Positions 10,081 to 20,294 of a stretch of 21,707 nucleotides of DNA are shown piece after piece (the stretch's first letter is position 1; every line of letters begins with the position of its first letter). Source of the stretch: Euprymna scolopes (taxonomy: Eukaryota; Mollusca; Cephalopoda; Sepiida; Sepiolidae); the NCBI GenBank assembly GCA_024364805.1, contig CM044518.1, forward strand, positions 21,833,643 to 21,855,349. The letters run 5' to 3'. Made by a program: the position numbers and the translations under genes. Under the pieces are notes generated by a model. That model made no database searches. It was not told the DNA's origin and saw only the letters and a program-made list of their open reading frames with translations.

Positions 10081-13000
10081 CATACGACATTTGTCAACCA
10101 CTTGAGAGAGACAGAAAAAAATTAGAAATGGATGCCCCCTCGCAAATTTAATAACAGCAAAAAGAAACACCATTATGACTTTTATATTTCTACTACGAAA
10201 CGACAATTTTCCTGACCGAGTTCTGACTTTCTATAGAGAAATGGGTTCTTTACAACAGTCGAGATTTAGCACGCTGGGAAGAATCCGACCTAGGTCCACG
10301 ACACTTCTATAATCAAAAGTGACACCAGAAGTACGACATGATGATTATCTGCGACCGGTCTTTTAATGCACGAAACAATTAAAGCGATGAAGTACTGTCC
10401 AAAAATGTAGGAAATACTTTAGAAAATTCGCCAATAATACCCAGCATTAGTCCCCCGAAAAAGGGCCAATTCCTCTCCACGAAAATATTCGACGTTGCTA
10501 AACAAACCCTTCAAAACCGTGTGGATTTTGATAATGCTTATTTTAATCAATATATTTCTGTTTTACTCTATATAGGTTACACTGAATTTAAAAGTTTAAA
10601 ACTGCAAGTGTTTTCTTTGTCAGCATGATAGATGGTGCATTGTGAAACTAAGTTGAACTATGATAAAAGATAAAAGATGTTAAAACTGTAATTCATTCTT
10701 AAAATGTAAAAATGTAATTATATATATGTGTGCGTCTCTGGGTGTGTTTTATATGTGTATGTAAACAACACCACTGGAGGCCCTGAAATGCCAGACGTTT
10801 TATTTAAAACCAGAAACACGCCACTTGCACGCCAGCTAACAATATTGCAATAATATACAGAAAAAAAAGCCGTCATCCCCCATTTCTTTATTTTCTTGAC
10901 TGCTAGTGCCGTACAAAACAGGGGTGTGACGATCTTTCAGAACTTTTATTACATAAATATATAATTTCCCCTTGAGTATTGTTTGTTGAGTATATTACCA
11001 ATACCCGAACGCTACACTCAATTTTACATAGAAAATTAATGAAAATGTAAAAGCAATTTTAAAGAGTAAACTCCCAAAGTTACATGTTTTGAAAAACCTT
11101 AGCTGAACACAATACTAAACAGCTGGGCAATGATTTAAACCGTTTTATAATATTGTATATATTATGGTTTTGAACTATCAGAAGTTTGTGAATGAAATTT
11201 AATAACAAGTGTAAAAAGCGCGATCGTCTCTCACAGCGATATAAGATATACCGGCAGCAAATACGTTATGTTTCCCTAAGCACTTACCTCAATCAAAAGA
11301 ATTGGAACGACAGTGAAAACAAGCACAATATGAGAAGGCAGTTGAAAAATGCGTTAATAGAATGTGCATTTCCGTATAAGCGAATTCTTCTCGATACCTC
11401 TTTGAAAATAGACACGGGGATCTATGATGACAAAAACAATATTTGTTGATGGAAAAATTGAAAATTACTGACATCAAGCACATGATCCGGATATAACGTG
11501 TAGGCAGTTTTCAAAGTTTAAGGAATGTAAACGATCTGTAATGACCACTGTATGAGCATTCATACCAAACTGCGTATATCACATCTTTTTTCTCTGCATT
11601 TCAATTCAATAGTAATTTAACATGAATGCTGCGATCTATGATAGCAAGAAAATATTCTTTGATGAAGTCGAATTATTCATGTGAAGAGATTTACTCGAAG
11701 GGAAAATGCAATCTACAAAATAGATTCTTAAGAGATCTTGGGGAGATTATATTAAACGGCGATTGTTATTAACAATTTTGTTGTTGACCTGAAAGGAGAT
11801 ATAAACCCCTCAAATTAACGAATCAGGATACGAACGAACGAAGATTACGAAATATCGAAAGAGATAAAGCATAATAAAGCATACCTAAACAATTTATTCT
11901 ACCTTTTAAGTAAGAAAATGATTATGGATATATTAATTATACTATTAAGCAACGGTATAATCGCTTATCATATCGAGACAATTGTGAGTTTTACGATTAT
12001 CAATTGAGAAACACACAGACTCTTTTGATAACCGAACCACGACATTAGTTTTATATGACTATTATTTAATTTCTATTAATTATCGCTGCGTAGGAATAAA
12101 TGTTCCGACGAAATATACAATCTAGACTTTCTTAAAAGCACTATATATAAAAAATAGAGACGTAATGATTATGTTTATATGTTTGTCAGGTGTGTATGGC
12201 TGTTATCCATAGAGCAGATACACATTTTCACTACCCTTATAATAACTGAAATAGAAAATTGGCATTCTTAATATAAGCACCGGAAAAATTATGAACTAAT
12301 ATTATACAGATTATTCTTTAATGCTCTCCATTAATTTTGGAAATATCTTTAATACAGTTGACAGCCATCTCTATAATATAATATTTTCCCCTTAATCGTA
12401 AGTAGTTGTTAGTAAAATAATACTGCCTGAAATACTAGGGGAACAAGAGCGGTATCATAATCATAAAAAAAAAATATGTAGCGTTCATGGTTTATACATG
12501 ATCGTGTGTCTGTAAAATTTTACCTTGCATAATTTATGCTGTATACTTGGAAAACATATAAACTACTTTGAATTGTACAAGAATGGGTGATCCTTTTATA
12601 TTAAATGTATTATGGATTCAATACACTATTCTGTGTTAGATATACGCACGTTTTATTGTGTGTTCCAGTTTCTTTTCACAAAATAATAATGTTGAATTAA
12701 ATCATCTTTGCCTTGAGATCTTCTAGTCTGCATTATATTCTATTCTTTGCTATTTCTTAGCTTTACAAGATTGTGCTGTTAAAATGTCGGTTGAGAAAAA
12801 GTAAAGATTTATCAATACATGCCGAAATGGTTTACTCAGAACACTGAACAGAATTGCAAAGAAATAAGCTTGTCGTTTTACATACATGTGCGAGATTGTG
12901 CCTACACATATTTCTTACACATTACAAATGCATTTATACATAATGGAGATAATTACGTAATACCTATGCTTTATTTTCGGAAAATTTCTGACATTCATGC

Positions 13001-14535
13001 AATCATCATACAAACCCACTAGTTTTGCTAATTAATTCAATGGCGCCGTAGATGCTAAGAAATAATACTTACAGAGTATTCAGGATTTGAAAATAATCGA
13101 ATGGTTTGAATATGAGATATAAAGTAAATTACTGGAGATCGACAGTGTAAAATCAGTATACTCTTGAAAAAAGAGTTGAAGAGAGAAGTAGATCCGGTTT
13201 AAATTTGTATTCTAACAATGACTATATTAAATGAATAGCCAACAATCTACTACGTTGCCCGGATTTTTACCAAGGAAACGGATTGTTCTATAAAGCTGCG
13301 GCTATAGTAATCTATGACACTTATTTTACTTGTCTAGCTTTTCGTTTTGTTCGGCATGCACATAAGAGTTATGCTATTGCCCATCAAAAGATTTCAATTT
13401 TCTTCAATAGAATTTGCATAAAGAATTAAATGCAGGTAAAACTCACTGATAGACGATTTTATAAGACGTAAGCATTGCACGTGCAAACATTATTAATATT
13501 AGATTTCTAAGAAATGTGCATACCTGTCATGTGAAGGAGAGAACAAAACACAAAAAAGTTATGTCAAAACACAATCAAACACGAGATAAGAAGTATACAA
13601 ATACGCAACTGAATCACTGCGTTGTTAAACATCTTAGGCTAACGCCTGGAAAACACACACACACACACAACAAACAGCACGTATAAATATAATGTGTAGG
13701 GCATTTTTGATCCTTTTTTATTTTATTTATGAGTCACAAGCAGAAACATATGCATTACCTCAACTATAATGTTATTGTGTTTGCGTTACAGAGAAATTAT
13801 AGCAACACATTGAGTCTAATATTTTATAGGAAAGATCGTCAGGGAGTAGAATTGTAGTTATGAAATAACTACTAGCGAACACAATTTACTCTGCACTCGT
13901 TCTTCGACGACTATTATATATGTATGACAACATTTGCGATAAATATTTTCGGAAAAAGGGAAAACAATTTAATTCAGGTTAATAAAACCGATTGCTTTTT
14001 CTAGCATGTTGGCGGCACATATTCTATTACTCAAATTTTCGGTCGGTTAGTGATCTTTGTGCTTACTTCTATGCAGATATTTGCGCGATCCTAACTGTGT
14101 AAATCTGTATTCGCCTTTGCGAGTTTTTTTGGTCTCAGATTATACTCGTTCTGTCGGTGTATGATCTCTAAAATACTTGCAATTTGTTTCTATTTTTATC
14201 GACGTAGCAGGGGTTGTTCTATTTAATTTTTGATATCATTGTGATATTGCTAATTTTGCTTAATTATTTAAAGAACTCCACTATCATTTAAAAAAAAAAT
14301 ATGAGTGTGTCTGTCTCGCATTATTATAATCCGACAAACATCTCCTGAATCATAAGCTGGTAAAATGGATCAGATCAACAAGAAAACAACAGAAAAATTG
14401 TTAGTCCTAGGGTCTTCCATTAGCATTTTCGTTAGCATTATAATGACCAAAAAAAATTCTAACCGAATAAAAGTCGAAAAGTGACTATCATTTTTTTTAT
14501 TTGTACGGAGGAAATGACAAAGCTAGCAGCACATC
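10081..14535. other. 4.4 kb of AT-rich DNA with no gene
   Basis: Only short, unrecognisable open frames occur. The longest is 85 codons at 11192-11449, a basic Lys/Arg/Asn-rich peptide with no motif I know and no splice or promoter support. I see no element ends. A short CA tract lies at 13652-13669. Confidence 0.55.
13652..13669. repeat. Short (CA)n tract
   Basis: Nine CA units lie in otherwise unstructured DNA. Confidence 0.85.
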
Positions 14536-14613
14536 TTTTTTTTCACACAGTGATCACCACTTATCAAGGCCCGGAAGCCACTCAGGGATAAGGGTTATTG
14601 CAAGTACATTACG

Positions 14614-14904
14614 TTAGTGTGGAGATTTGATTAAGTGTTCAATTAAGGGGAGGTTCATTAGGAATTTGCTAACATTGGACTTCAAGACATCCAAGTTGTA
14701 GTCCGGAGGGAAGCAGGCGGACAGAACAGAGTTCCGCATGCGTGCAGTTCTAAGGAAGAAGCTTTGTTCATGGAATCCGCGTTTTGATTTAGGCACAGAT
14801 ATAAAGTGGGTGAAATTTTCCACAGTGGATTCAGCTAGACGGGTGTTTTTCGTGAAAGATTGGCGAGGGGGACAGAAATTTGAGTTCAGACGAGCACCTG
14901 CCAT
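14614..14904 (-). pseudogene. LINE-3 C-terminal fragment
   Basis: This 96-codon frame contains NTRLAESTVENFTHFISVPK, RGFHEQSFFLRTARMRNSV and CFPPDYNLDVLKSNVSKFLM, ending at the LINE stop. It is the C-terminal tail shared with 7817-8278 of LINE-2, with a handful of substitutions and one short internal length difference. Confidence 0.8.
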
Positions 14905-14909
14905 GAAAA

Positions 14910-15242
14910 TTACGATAAAACAAGGATAGGCTCTCTTCTGTGGGAGAGAGGTTGCAGGGTAGAGAAAAGGGCATCCCCCACTAAGCCACGAAGTCTATTT
15001 TGTACTCTGTCAAGGCATGATAGGCTGTTTTTGGCCGCTCCTGCCCAGATATGGCAGCAGTATTCCATCCTTGGACGTACTTGGCTTTTATATAGATAGA
15101 GAATTGCATCAGTAGTGAGATATCTTCTGGAGCGGTAGAAGGATCCCACCATCTTTCCAGCGACCTTGGCAACATACTTGATGTGCGTGTTCCATTTCAG
15201 ATCAAAACATCGGGCCTCAACCAGACGAGAGCCATCCATCAC
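14910..15242 (-). pseudogene. LINE-3 thumb and post-RT fragment
   Basis: The frame reads DLKWNTHIKYVAKVAGKMVG, SFYRSRRYLTTDAILYLYKS, QVRPRMEYCCHIWAGAAKNS and RVQNRLRGLVGDALFSTLQP. A deletion of about 40 bases relative to LINE-2 lies just upstream, so the start MMDGSRLVEARCFDLKWN joins two pieces that are further apart in LINE-2. A loss of about 7 bases near 14932 shifts the frame out of the following SLFYRY-type region. Confidence 0.8.
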
Positions 15243-15387
15243 AATTGATGTCAGCTGAGGATCAGAGCGTTTATGATGTAAGGATAGGAGTTTGGTTTGG
15301 ATGCATTAAAGGTAACCAGCCACATCTTCCCCCACTGAACCACGCGCTCGAGATCAGAGGAGAGAGAATCAGAGAGAACTTTGTCAT

Positions 15388-15879
15388 TTACACCGTTTGA
15401 TGCGTTGCCGTAGATGGTCGTGTCATCAGCATAGATGTCAACGAATGATTTAAGTATGTGTTTAGGAGGTCATTGATGTAGATCAGGAAGAGAGTTGGGC
15501 CCAGGATGGACCCCTGAGGGACTCCAGCATTTACATTGCAGGCCTCCGATTTTTGTCCATCTACCACTACTCTTATGAGCCTATCGGTGAGAAATGATGT
15601 AATGATTGAGAAAACATTCCCAGTTATACCGTAGCTGGAAATCTTGTGAAGTAGACCCTTATGGCATACCTTGTCGAAGGCCTGTGATATGTCAAGAGAA
15701 ATTGCCCTAGAAAGGAAGCCTTTGTCAAGAGATTCACTAATCCTGTGGGATATAACCGTCAGCACATCTGCGGTAGATCTTGCAGAGCGGCAACCATATT
15801 GTGTGTAACTAAGAATGTTATTCCTGCTGAGGTGGTTGACTATTTCTCTATTTAATATGGATTCCAGTAATTTACTCAT
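15388..15879 (-). pseudogene. LINE-3 RT palm fragment
   Basis: This 163-codon frame reads MSKLLESILNREIVNHLSRN, TQYGCRSARSTADVLTVISH, then SLDISQAFDKVCHKGLLHKI (motif A with its catalytic Asp), SSYGITGNVFSIITSFLTDR and VPQGSILGPTLFLIYINDL (motif B). After NDL a frame break places the catalytic YADD (15422-15433) in another frame, so the last 25 residues are noise. Motifs A and B are better preserved than in LINE-2, which suggests separate decay of the two copies. Confidence 0.88.
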
Positions 15880-15893
15880 AACACACAGGAGAC

Positions 15894-16236
15894 TTATTGG
15901 TCTGTACTGAGAGGAAGATGACTTATCACCTGAATTCTTAAATACAGGGCAAACTGATGAGGTCTTCCAGGGAGTCGGAAAGCACTTCTCCTGAAGGCAG
16001 CGCTTAAATAGTTTCGTAAGTATGGGAGCAAGTTCTGGTTGAAGCTTTTTAACACTATAATTGGGATGCCATCAGGTCCAGTTGCTTTACTGGAATCTAG
16101 GTTCTTTATTAGATTTGCGACCTCCTGCACGGATATATGTATGTTACCTAGCTTGTTCTGTGTTATAGGAGGAAATATGGGGAGTTGATGCCCTTCGTCG
16201 CATAGGTTAGAATTAGCTGCAAAGTTCTTTGCAAAT
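15894..16236 (-). pseudogene. LINE-3 RT N-terminal fragment
   Basis: The frame continues into unrelated flank, giving 118 codons in all. The LINE part reads CDEGHQLPIFPPITQNKLGN, then IHISVQEVANLIKNLDSSKA and ATGPDGIPIIVLKSFNQNLL, which is the TGPDGIP block of RT motif 0/1. It then drifts out of frame before the QYRPISLL block, and the last 20 or so residues are a shifted reading. The first few residues before FAKNF come from flanking DNA. Confidence 0.8.
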
Positions 16237-17590
16237 CCACAGGTACCCACTATTCAGGAAAATAATACATCTGAGCTTGAATCGGTCAAAACATGTCCGA
16301 ACCTGCATTATAGTTGAATTATAACGGTCATTTTCGCAACCGACGAATTAACACCGTTATAATAGTTATGATTTAAATTTTAGCAAAAAAAACAAAAAAC
16401 AAACAGAGGTTTACGCGTATTTTAATCCTGATTTATCATGAACAATATGAAAAAAACACGTATACATTAGTCATAAGTAAGCAAATTATAGAGAAATTAA
16501 TTCTCAAATGAAAATAAAAATGAAAAACACATTGATTTAACAGGAGGCGTATGCATTTTATTATTTACTCCAAACTAGTGTAATACACATCCAACTACTA
16601 CATTTAAGAGGAATAATTTTATGACTCATTTGAAACAAGGAAAAATAAGTTGGATCTAGTGTGCAACGCACGTATCAAGGTCAAGGAATGTAATCAATAC
16701 TTAATTATAGATGTTATCATATAATTAAACTTTATATCTAAACAAAACAATCCAATTATTTCCATTGCATCGAAATATTTTATTTACTGATTTGAAAAAT
16801 TATTATGGGGAAATGAAATTAAGAGTAAAAAATCTAAAACAATAGCTCTAAGTGGAATTTCAACAAGAACACAAAGAAGAAATAAAAAATAGAGAATATA
16901 TAAGAGACGGAAACATGACAGGTGGCAAAGGTTCATTAGAAAACCAGAGACAGAGAAAACGAGAATGAGTGGCAAAAAGATAGGAGGGACTGAGCTGCGG
17001 TGGAAGTTCTACATTGAGAGAAAATAATTAAAAGGTTATATAGACGATAAGAATAGAGGAGCATCGTATATGGAAAACATGAATCAAATATGAGGCATAT
17101 TTTATAAAATTTAAAAAATATTATTAGCGAAATAGTGTTTAATTAAACTAAGAATAATGAGAGATAAACAAATTAACATAAGAGTGTTAATTAACTGAAA
17201 GCTTTAGGTAAAATAAAGAAAAATATCGGTAAATGAAATATAGTTATAGTATTTATTTCTCAACTGCTTGAAACGCATATTAATCGAAAAAGAGAAAAAA
17301 TAATGTTGAAGAGTAAAAAAAAGGATTAGGTGTGAAAAAGGATCGTAAATAAAGACCTGTATAACAGTATCTAAAAAGTCGGACAGCAGGCATTTTGGGG
17401 GAAGGTGTAATCTGCATTGAGGTACAAGTAATAATGCATAAGAGATATGTTCATTATTTAGGCGAATAGGTGAGTCCTATTACTTAGGATTTAGGCAAAA
17501 AAATGCTATCTTGCTTTTTAAATCGAATTCGTTTTTTATTTCTTTTTTTTTTTGTTTCGATATAAGGAAATAGGATTTTTTTTCGTTATT
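16237..17590. other. AT-rich stretch with no gene, purine-rich in part
   Basis: An 11-bp inverted pair, attataacggt at 16318-16328 and accgttataat at 16353-16363, is the only local structure. From about 16790 to 17330 the plus strand is markedly A/G-rich, with no repeat unit that I can define. No open frame is convincing. Confidence 0.5.
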
Positions 17591-17593
17591 AAC

Positions 17594-17623
17594 ACTATAA
17601 ATTGTTAGGGGAAAGTACAGGTG
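17594..17623 (-). repeat. Fragment of the 200-bp module (inverted)
   Basis: aattgttaggggaaagtacag is the reverse complement, with one or two changes, of the ctgtactttcacctaacaatt step of the array units downstream. It is a short remnant marking the left edge of the module-rich region. Confidence 0.5.
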
Positions 17624-17670
17624 TTTTCGAAGAAAATGTACGTATTGTTCACGTGCTTAAATACTATGTG

Positions 17671-17866
17671 GTGCTTATGCAGGAAATGATCCGCGTTATT
17701 TTTTAAATCGTATTTCCACGTTTAATTAAAGTTTATGATATGTTTTTTTATCAATTTATAGGTTAAAATAAAGATTAGGTGCAAAACACCCTCCCCTCCC
17801 CAGGTTAAGAATGTTATTTTTAAATAATAACGTTATTATTTCAGCACGGATCACTCTCTGTCGTAC
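17671..17866 (-). mobile_element. 200-bp foldback module, copy A
   Basis: The left end gtgcttatgcaggaaatgat and the right end cacggatcactctctgtcgt are inverted relatives. From left to right it reads ccgcgttatt, aaatcgtatttccac, tttaattaaagttt, caaaacaccctcccc, ggttaagaat and an exact 20-base palindrome aaataataacgttattattt at 17822-17841. Copy B at 18631-18829 has every block in the same order. Copies C and D have them in the opposite orientation. It has the size and ends of a MITE and no coding capacity. The right end fuses directly with the tandem array, so its exact boundary is unclear. Confidence 0.75.
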
Positions 17867-18628
17867 TTTAACCTAACAATTTAATTAACAAAACCTGGTA
17901 CTTATGCAGAGAAAGTACTGTGCTAAAATAATAACCTTACTTAGAAAGGTATTCTTAACATAGGGAGGGCGTTTTGTAAATATTCTATACTTTCACCTTA
18001 CAATTTATTAAACAAAAGATGATACTTATAGAGAGAAGGTACCGTGCTGAAATAATGGCATTAAGAAAGCTATTCTTAACATGGGAAGGTGAGGTTTGTC
18101 TGTAACTATCTTATACTTTCACCTAACAATTTAATATTCAAAAGATGGTACTTATGCAGAGAAGATACCGTGCTGACATAATACCGTTATATAGAAAGCT
18201 AATCTTAACATCGGGAGGAAGTTTTGCATCTATTCTCTACTTTCAGCTAACAATTTAATAAACAAACATATATAGTACTTATTCATAAAAATACCGTGAT
18301 GAAATAATGTTATTTAAAAAAAAAACATTCTTAACATGGGGACGGCATTTTGTAACTATTCTGTCCTTTCACCTAACAATATAATGAAGAACACATAGTA
18401 CTTATGCAGAGAAGCTACCTTGCTGAAATAATGACGTTATTATTTAGAAAGGCATTCTTTACATGGAATGAGGGGTGTTTTGTAACTATTCTGTACTTTC
18501 ACCTAACAATTGACTAAACAAAGTTAAACTTAAGCAGACAAGGAACAGTACTGAAACATTAACGTTATTATTAAGAAAGTCATTCTTAACATGGGGAGGG
18601 AGGATGTTTTCTAACTATTTTGTACTTT
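17862..18628 (+). repeat. Tandem array, about six units of 121-129 bp
   Basis: The anchor attcttaacatggggaggg recurs at 17951, 18072, 18201, 18327, 18454 and 18582, with spacings of 121, 129, 126, 127 and 128 bases. Each unit reads ctgtactttcacctaacaat, aataaacaaaag, acttatgcagagaag, accgtgctgaaataat, a cgttatta step, then the anchor and a gttttgtaactatt step. Units differ from each other at perhaps one base in six, so the array is old or was never homogenised. The unit equals the left two thirds of the flanking 200-bp module and lacks the tttaattaaagttt part. Confidence 0.88.
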
Positions 18629-18630
18629 CG

Positions 18631-18829
18631 GTGTTAATGCAGAGAGTGATCCGCGCTAATTTTTAAATCGTATTTCCACATTTAATTAAAGTTTTATATA
18701 TGTTTTTTATTCAATTGTAAAGTAAAAGTAGAGAATAGGAACAAAACGCCCTCCCTTCCCCATTTTAAGATTTGCTTTTTAAAGAATAACGTTATTATTT
18801 CGGCACGGATCACTCTCTACATAAGTACA
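18631..18829 (-). mobile_element. 200-bp foldback module, copy B
   Basis: This has inverted ends of about 27 bases (gtgttaatgcagagagtgat on the left; the right end, reverse-complemented, is gtacttatgtagagagtgat), with about 21 matches by eye. Internally it matches copy A block for block: aaatcgtatttccacattta, tttaattaaagttttata, caaaacgccctccc and aataacgttattattt. It lies directly after the last array unit, so copies A and B bracket the array as direct repeats 960 bases apart. Confidence 0.78.
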
Positions 18830-18982
18830 GATTAATGTTTTGTTTTTGAGAGTATTTTACCGTATTTTTTTAAAAGATAACTTTTTTTTAACAGAAATTG
18901 AAATTACGCGTTTTTTCTAATTTTTTTACAGAAGTTGTTTTATATAAGAAAATATGAATGCGTTTTCTTTATAAAGAAATTG

Positions 18983-19369
18983 GTGCACGTGAACTTTTTG
19001 ATCTGTGCTGAAATAATACTGTTATTATTTAAAAATCCATTCTTAACATGGGGAGAAGAGGGTGTTTTGTATCTATTCTGTACCTTACCCATACAATTGA
19101 ATAAAAAACGGTCATTTTTTTTAGATTAGGTCCACCTCCACAATTTTCTTTTAAATGACAACTTTTATAAGTTTTCGACTTACTTCTTCAAAATTTCAAT
19201 GCGATTTCCGTATGCATCATACTCCGGAACATATAAAAGTCGTGATTTAAAAGAAAATTGTGGAGGAGGACCTAATCTAAAAAAAATACCAAACAAACAT
19301 AAAACTTTAATTAAAATTGTACATACGATTTTAAAAAAATAGCGCGGAACAGTAAGTGCATTAGCATAC
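18983..19369 (+). mobile_element. 200-bp foldback module, copy D, split by a hairpin element
   Basis: Two pieces, 18983-19109 and 19291-19369, together make one module in the orientation opposite to A and B. The first reads atctgtgctgaaataat, ccattcttaacatgggga, gtgttttgtatctattctg and acaattgaataaaaaac. The second reads cataaaactttaattaaa, tacgatttt and agcgcggaacagtaagtgc. The order is the same as in uninterrupted copy C. The interruption is the hairpin element at 19110-19290. Confidence 0.75.
19110..19290. mobile_element. Hairpin MITE 1 (GGT...ACC ends), nested in module D
   Basis: The arms at 19114-19169 and 19232-19287 pair over 56 bases with three mismatches around a 62-base centre. 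Beyond them the ends read GGTC and ACC. The flanks show a possible short duplication, aaac at 19106-19109 and 19291-19294. Removing the element restores the continuity seen in module C, so it is an insertion or a part lost from the other copies. There is no coding capacity. The near-perfect arms suggest it is fairly young. I cannot name the superfamily. Confidence 0.75.
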
Positions 19370-19514
19370 ATTAATCGACTAACGTGACCTTATTGACAAG
19401 TAAGCTCTGACTACCATGTTTAACGCGCCATTCACGTTATTTTTTTTCAAGTTAAATTCAAGTTTCACAATCTGTTTTTATTTTTTTTATAATTTCACGA
19501 TATCTTTTTTGAAT

Positions 19515-19582
19515 AAAATTTGTTAGTTGAAAGCAAAAAATAGTTACAAAACACCATCCCTTCTCTCTGGAAAGAATGGATG
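19515..19582 (-). repeat. Module fragment E (inverted)
   Basis: Read on the minus strand this gives ccattctttccagagaga, gggatggtgttttgtaacta, ttttttgctttcaactaaca and aattttattc. These match the anchor-to-aataaa part of the array unit. Neither module end is present. Confidence 0.6.
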
Positions 19583-19595
19583 AAAAACATATGAG

Positions 19596-19795
19596 GTAAT
19601 CATGCCAAAAGTGACCCGTGCTGAAATATTAACCTTATTATTTAAAAAGCCATTCTTAACATGGGGAGGGAAGGGTGTTGTATACCTATTATGTACTTTA
19701 ACCTTACAATTGAATAAAAAAACATATCATAAAACTTTAATTACACTTGGAAATACGATTTAAAAAATAGCGCAGGTCAGTAAGTTCATTAGCAC
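19596..19795 (+). mobile_element. 200-bp foldback module, copy C
   Basis: This is the cleanest uninterrupted plus-orientation copy: gtaatcatgccaaaagtgac, ccgtgctgaaatat, ccattcttaacatggggagg, cattgaataaa-type step, cataaaactttaattaca, ggaaatacgatttaaaaaat and agcgcaggtcagtaagttca. The last blocks form the inverted partner of the first. The reverse complement of copy B follows it from end to end, which defines a module length of about 200 bp. Confidence 0.75.
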
Positions 19796-19839
19796 AAGAA
19801 CATACTAGGTGAAATACAGAAAAGTTTTTAACACGAAAA

Positions 19840-19930
19840 CCGTTATTTTTTAGCCATTCTTACCAACGGGAGAAGATGGGGTTTTGGACTAATCTGTGCT
19901 TTCAACTAACAATTTATTTAAAAAACAAAA
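19840..19930 (+). repeat. Module fragment F, interrupted by hairpin MITE 2
   Basis: It reads aaccgttattttttagccat, tcttaccaacgggagaagat, gttttggactaatctgtgct, ttcaactaacaattta and then aaaaaacaaaa, where GGTAAATTTT begins. This is the left part of a module up to the same internal position at which hairpin MITE 1 enters module D. The right part of this module is not recognisable after 20294. Confidence 0.6.
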
Positions 19931-20294
19931 GGTAAATTTTCACATTAGCTTCACCTCCACAATTTTTAATATGGGAAGATTGGGGGTGTTTATTCCGAAA
20001 GCCGTCCTTAACATGGTGTGAATGGCGGTATTTATTCCAAAAGCCGTTTTTAAAAGACGAAATACAGGTAAAAGGTTTAAACACGTGGTTAGGCATGGGT
20101 GTTGTTTTTTTTTCCGAAAGTAGTTCTTGATATGGGGAGGTTGCGAATGTTTATTCATGACCCCAGTGAATTATACTTCATAGTACAGGGCTTTATATCT
20201 CGGAAACTACTTGCCTCTGCAAATTTTAAATGAAATGTTCTCATTCAGCATAGTCGAAAATTGTGGAGTTGGACCTAATGTACAAAAAAATACC
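19931..20294. mobile_element. Hairpin MITE 2, larger relative of MITE 1
   Basis: The left end GGTAAATTTTCACATTAG...CACCTCCACAATTTT and the right end, reverse-complemented GGTATTTTTTTGTACATTAG...CTCCACAATTTTC, pair over about 37 bases and match both arms of MITE 1. The centre (20200-20245, with cggaaactacttgcc and gcaaattttaaatg) resembles the centre of MITE 1. The stretch 19970-20160 inside it holds two or three degenerate anchor-like steps (ccttaacatggtg, cttgatatggggagg). Either module DNA has inserted into this copy or the element carries its own tandem repeats. It is older than MITE 1, since its arms have diverged more. Confidence 0.5.

Larger units (their letters stand above)
14536..16236 (-). 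mobile_element. LINE-3: 5'-truncated sister of LINE-2, about 1.7 kb
   Basis: This has the same orientation and family as LINE-2. The minus strand runs from the start of the RT (FAKNFAANSNLCDEGHQLP) to a poly(A) of 8 bases (T run 14536-14543), so it is truncated about 0.5 kb further downstream than LINE-2. Homology to LINE-2 stops sharply at about 16236. Compared with LINE-2 it keeps an exact DISQAFDKV motif A and a YADD triplet set (15422-15433), but has small deletions near 15205, 14930 and 15435 that break the frame. It has at least four frame changes and is not functional. I found no convincing target duplication. Confidence 0.87.

Noticed and set aside
11192-11449. 85-codon basic open frame.
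   Set aside because: No motif, no splice or promoter signals, and a composition expected of AT-rich DNA. I do not call it a gene.
14738-14929. 63-codon plus-strand frame opposite LINE-3.
   Set aside because: It is the antisense shadow of the LINE C-terminal fragment.
15954-15985. ctgatgag ... ggaaagc resembles a hammerhead ribozyme core.
   Set aside because: It lies within LINE-3 reverse-transcriptase sequence, the second conserved box reads cggaaag where cgaaa is needed, and the sister LINE-2 lacks it. Chance match.
16318-16363. 11-bp inverted pair around attataacggt.
   Set aside because: It is short, in AT-rich DNA, with no duplications at its ends. Not enough for an element call.
17862-18628. 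CRISPR-like regular repeats.
   Set aside because: The whole unit repeats with a period near 126 bp and no unique spacers, in a eukaryotic setting. It is a satellite-type array.
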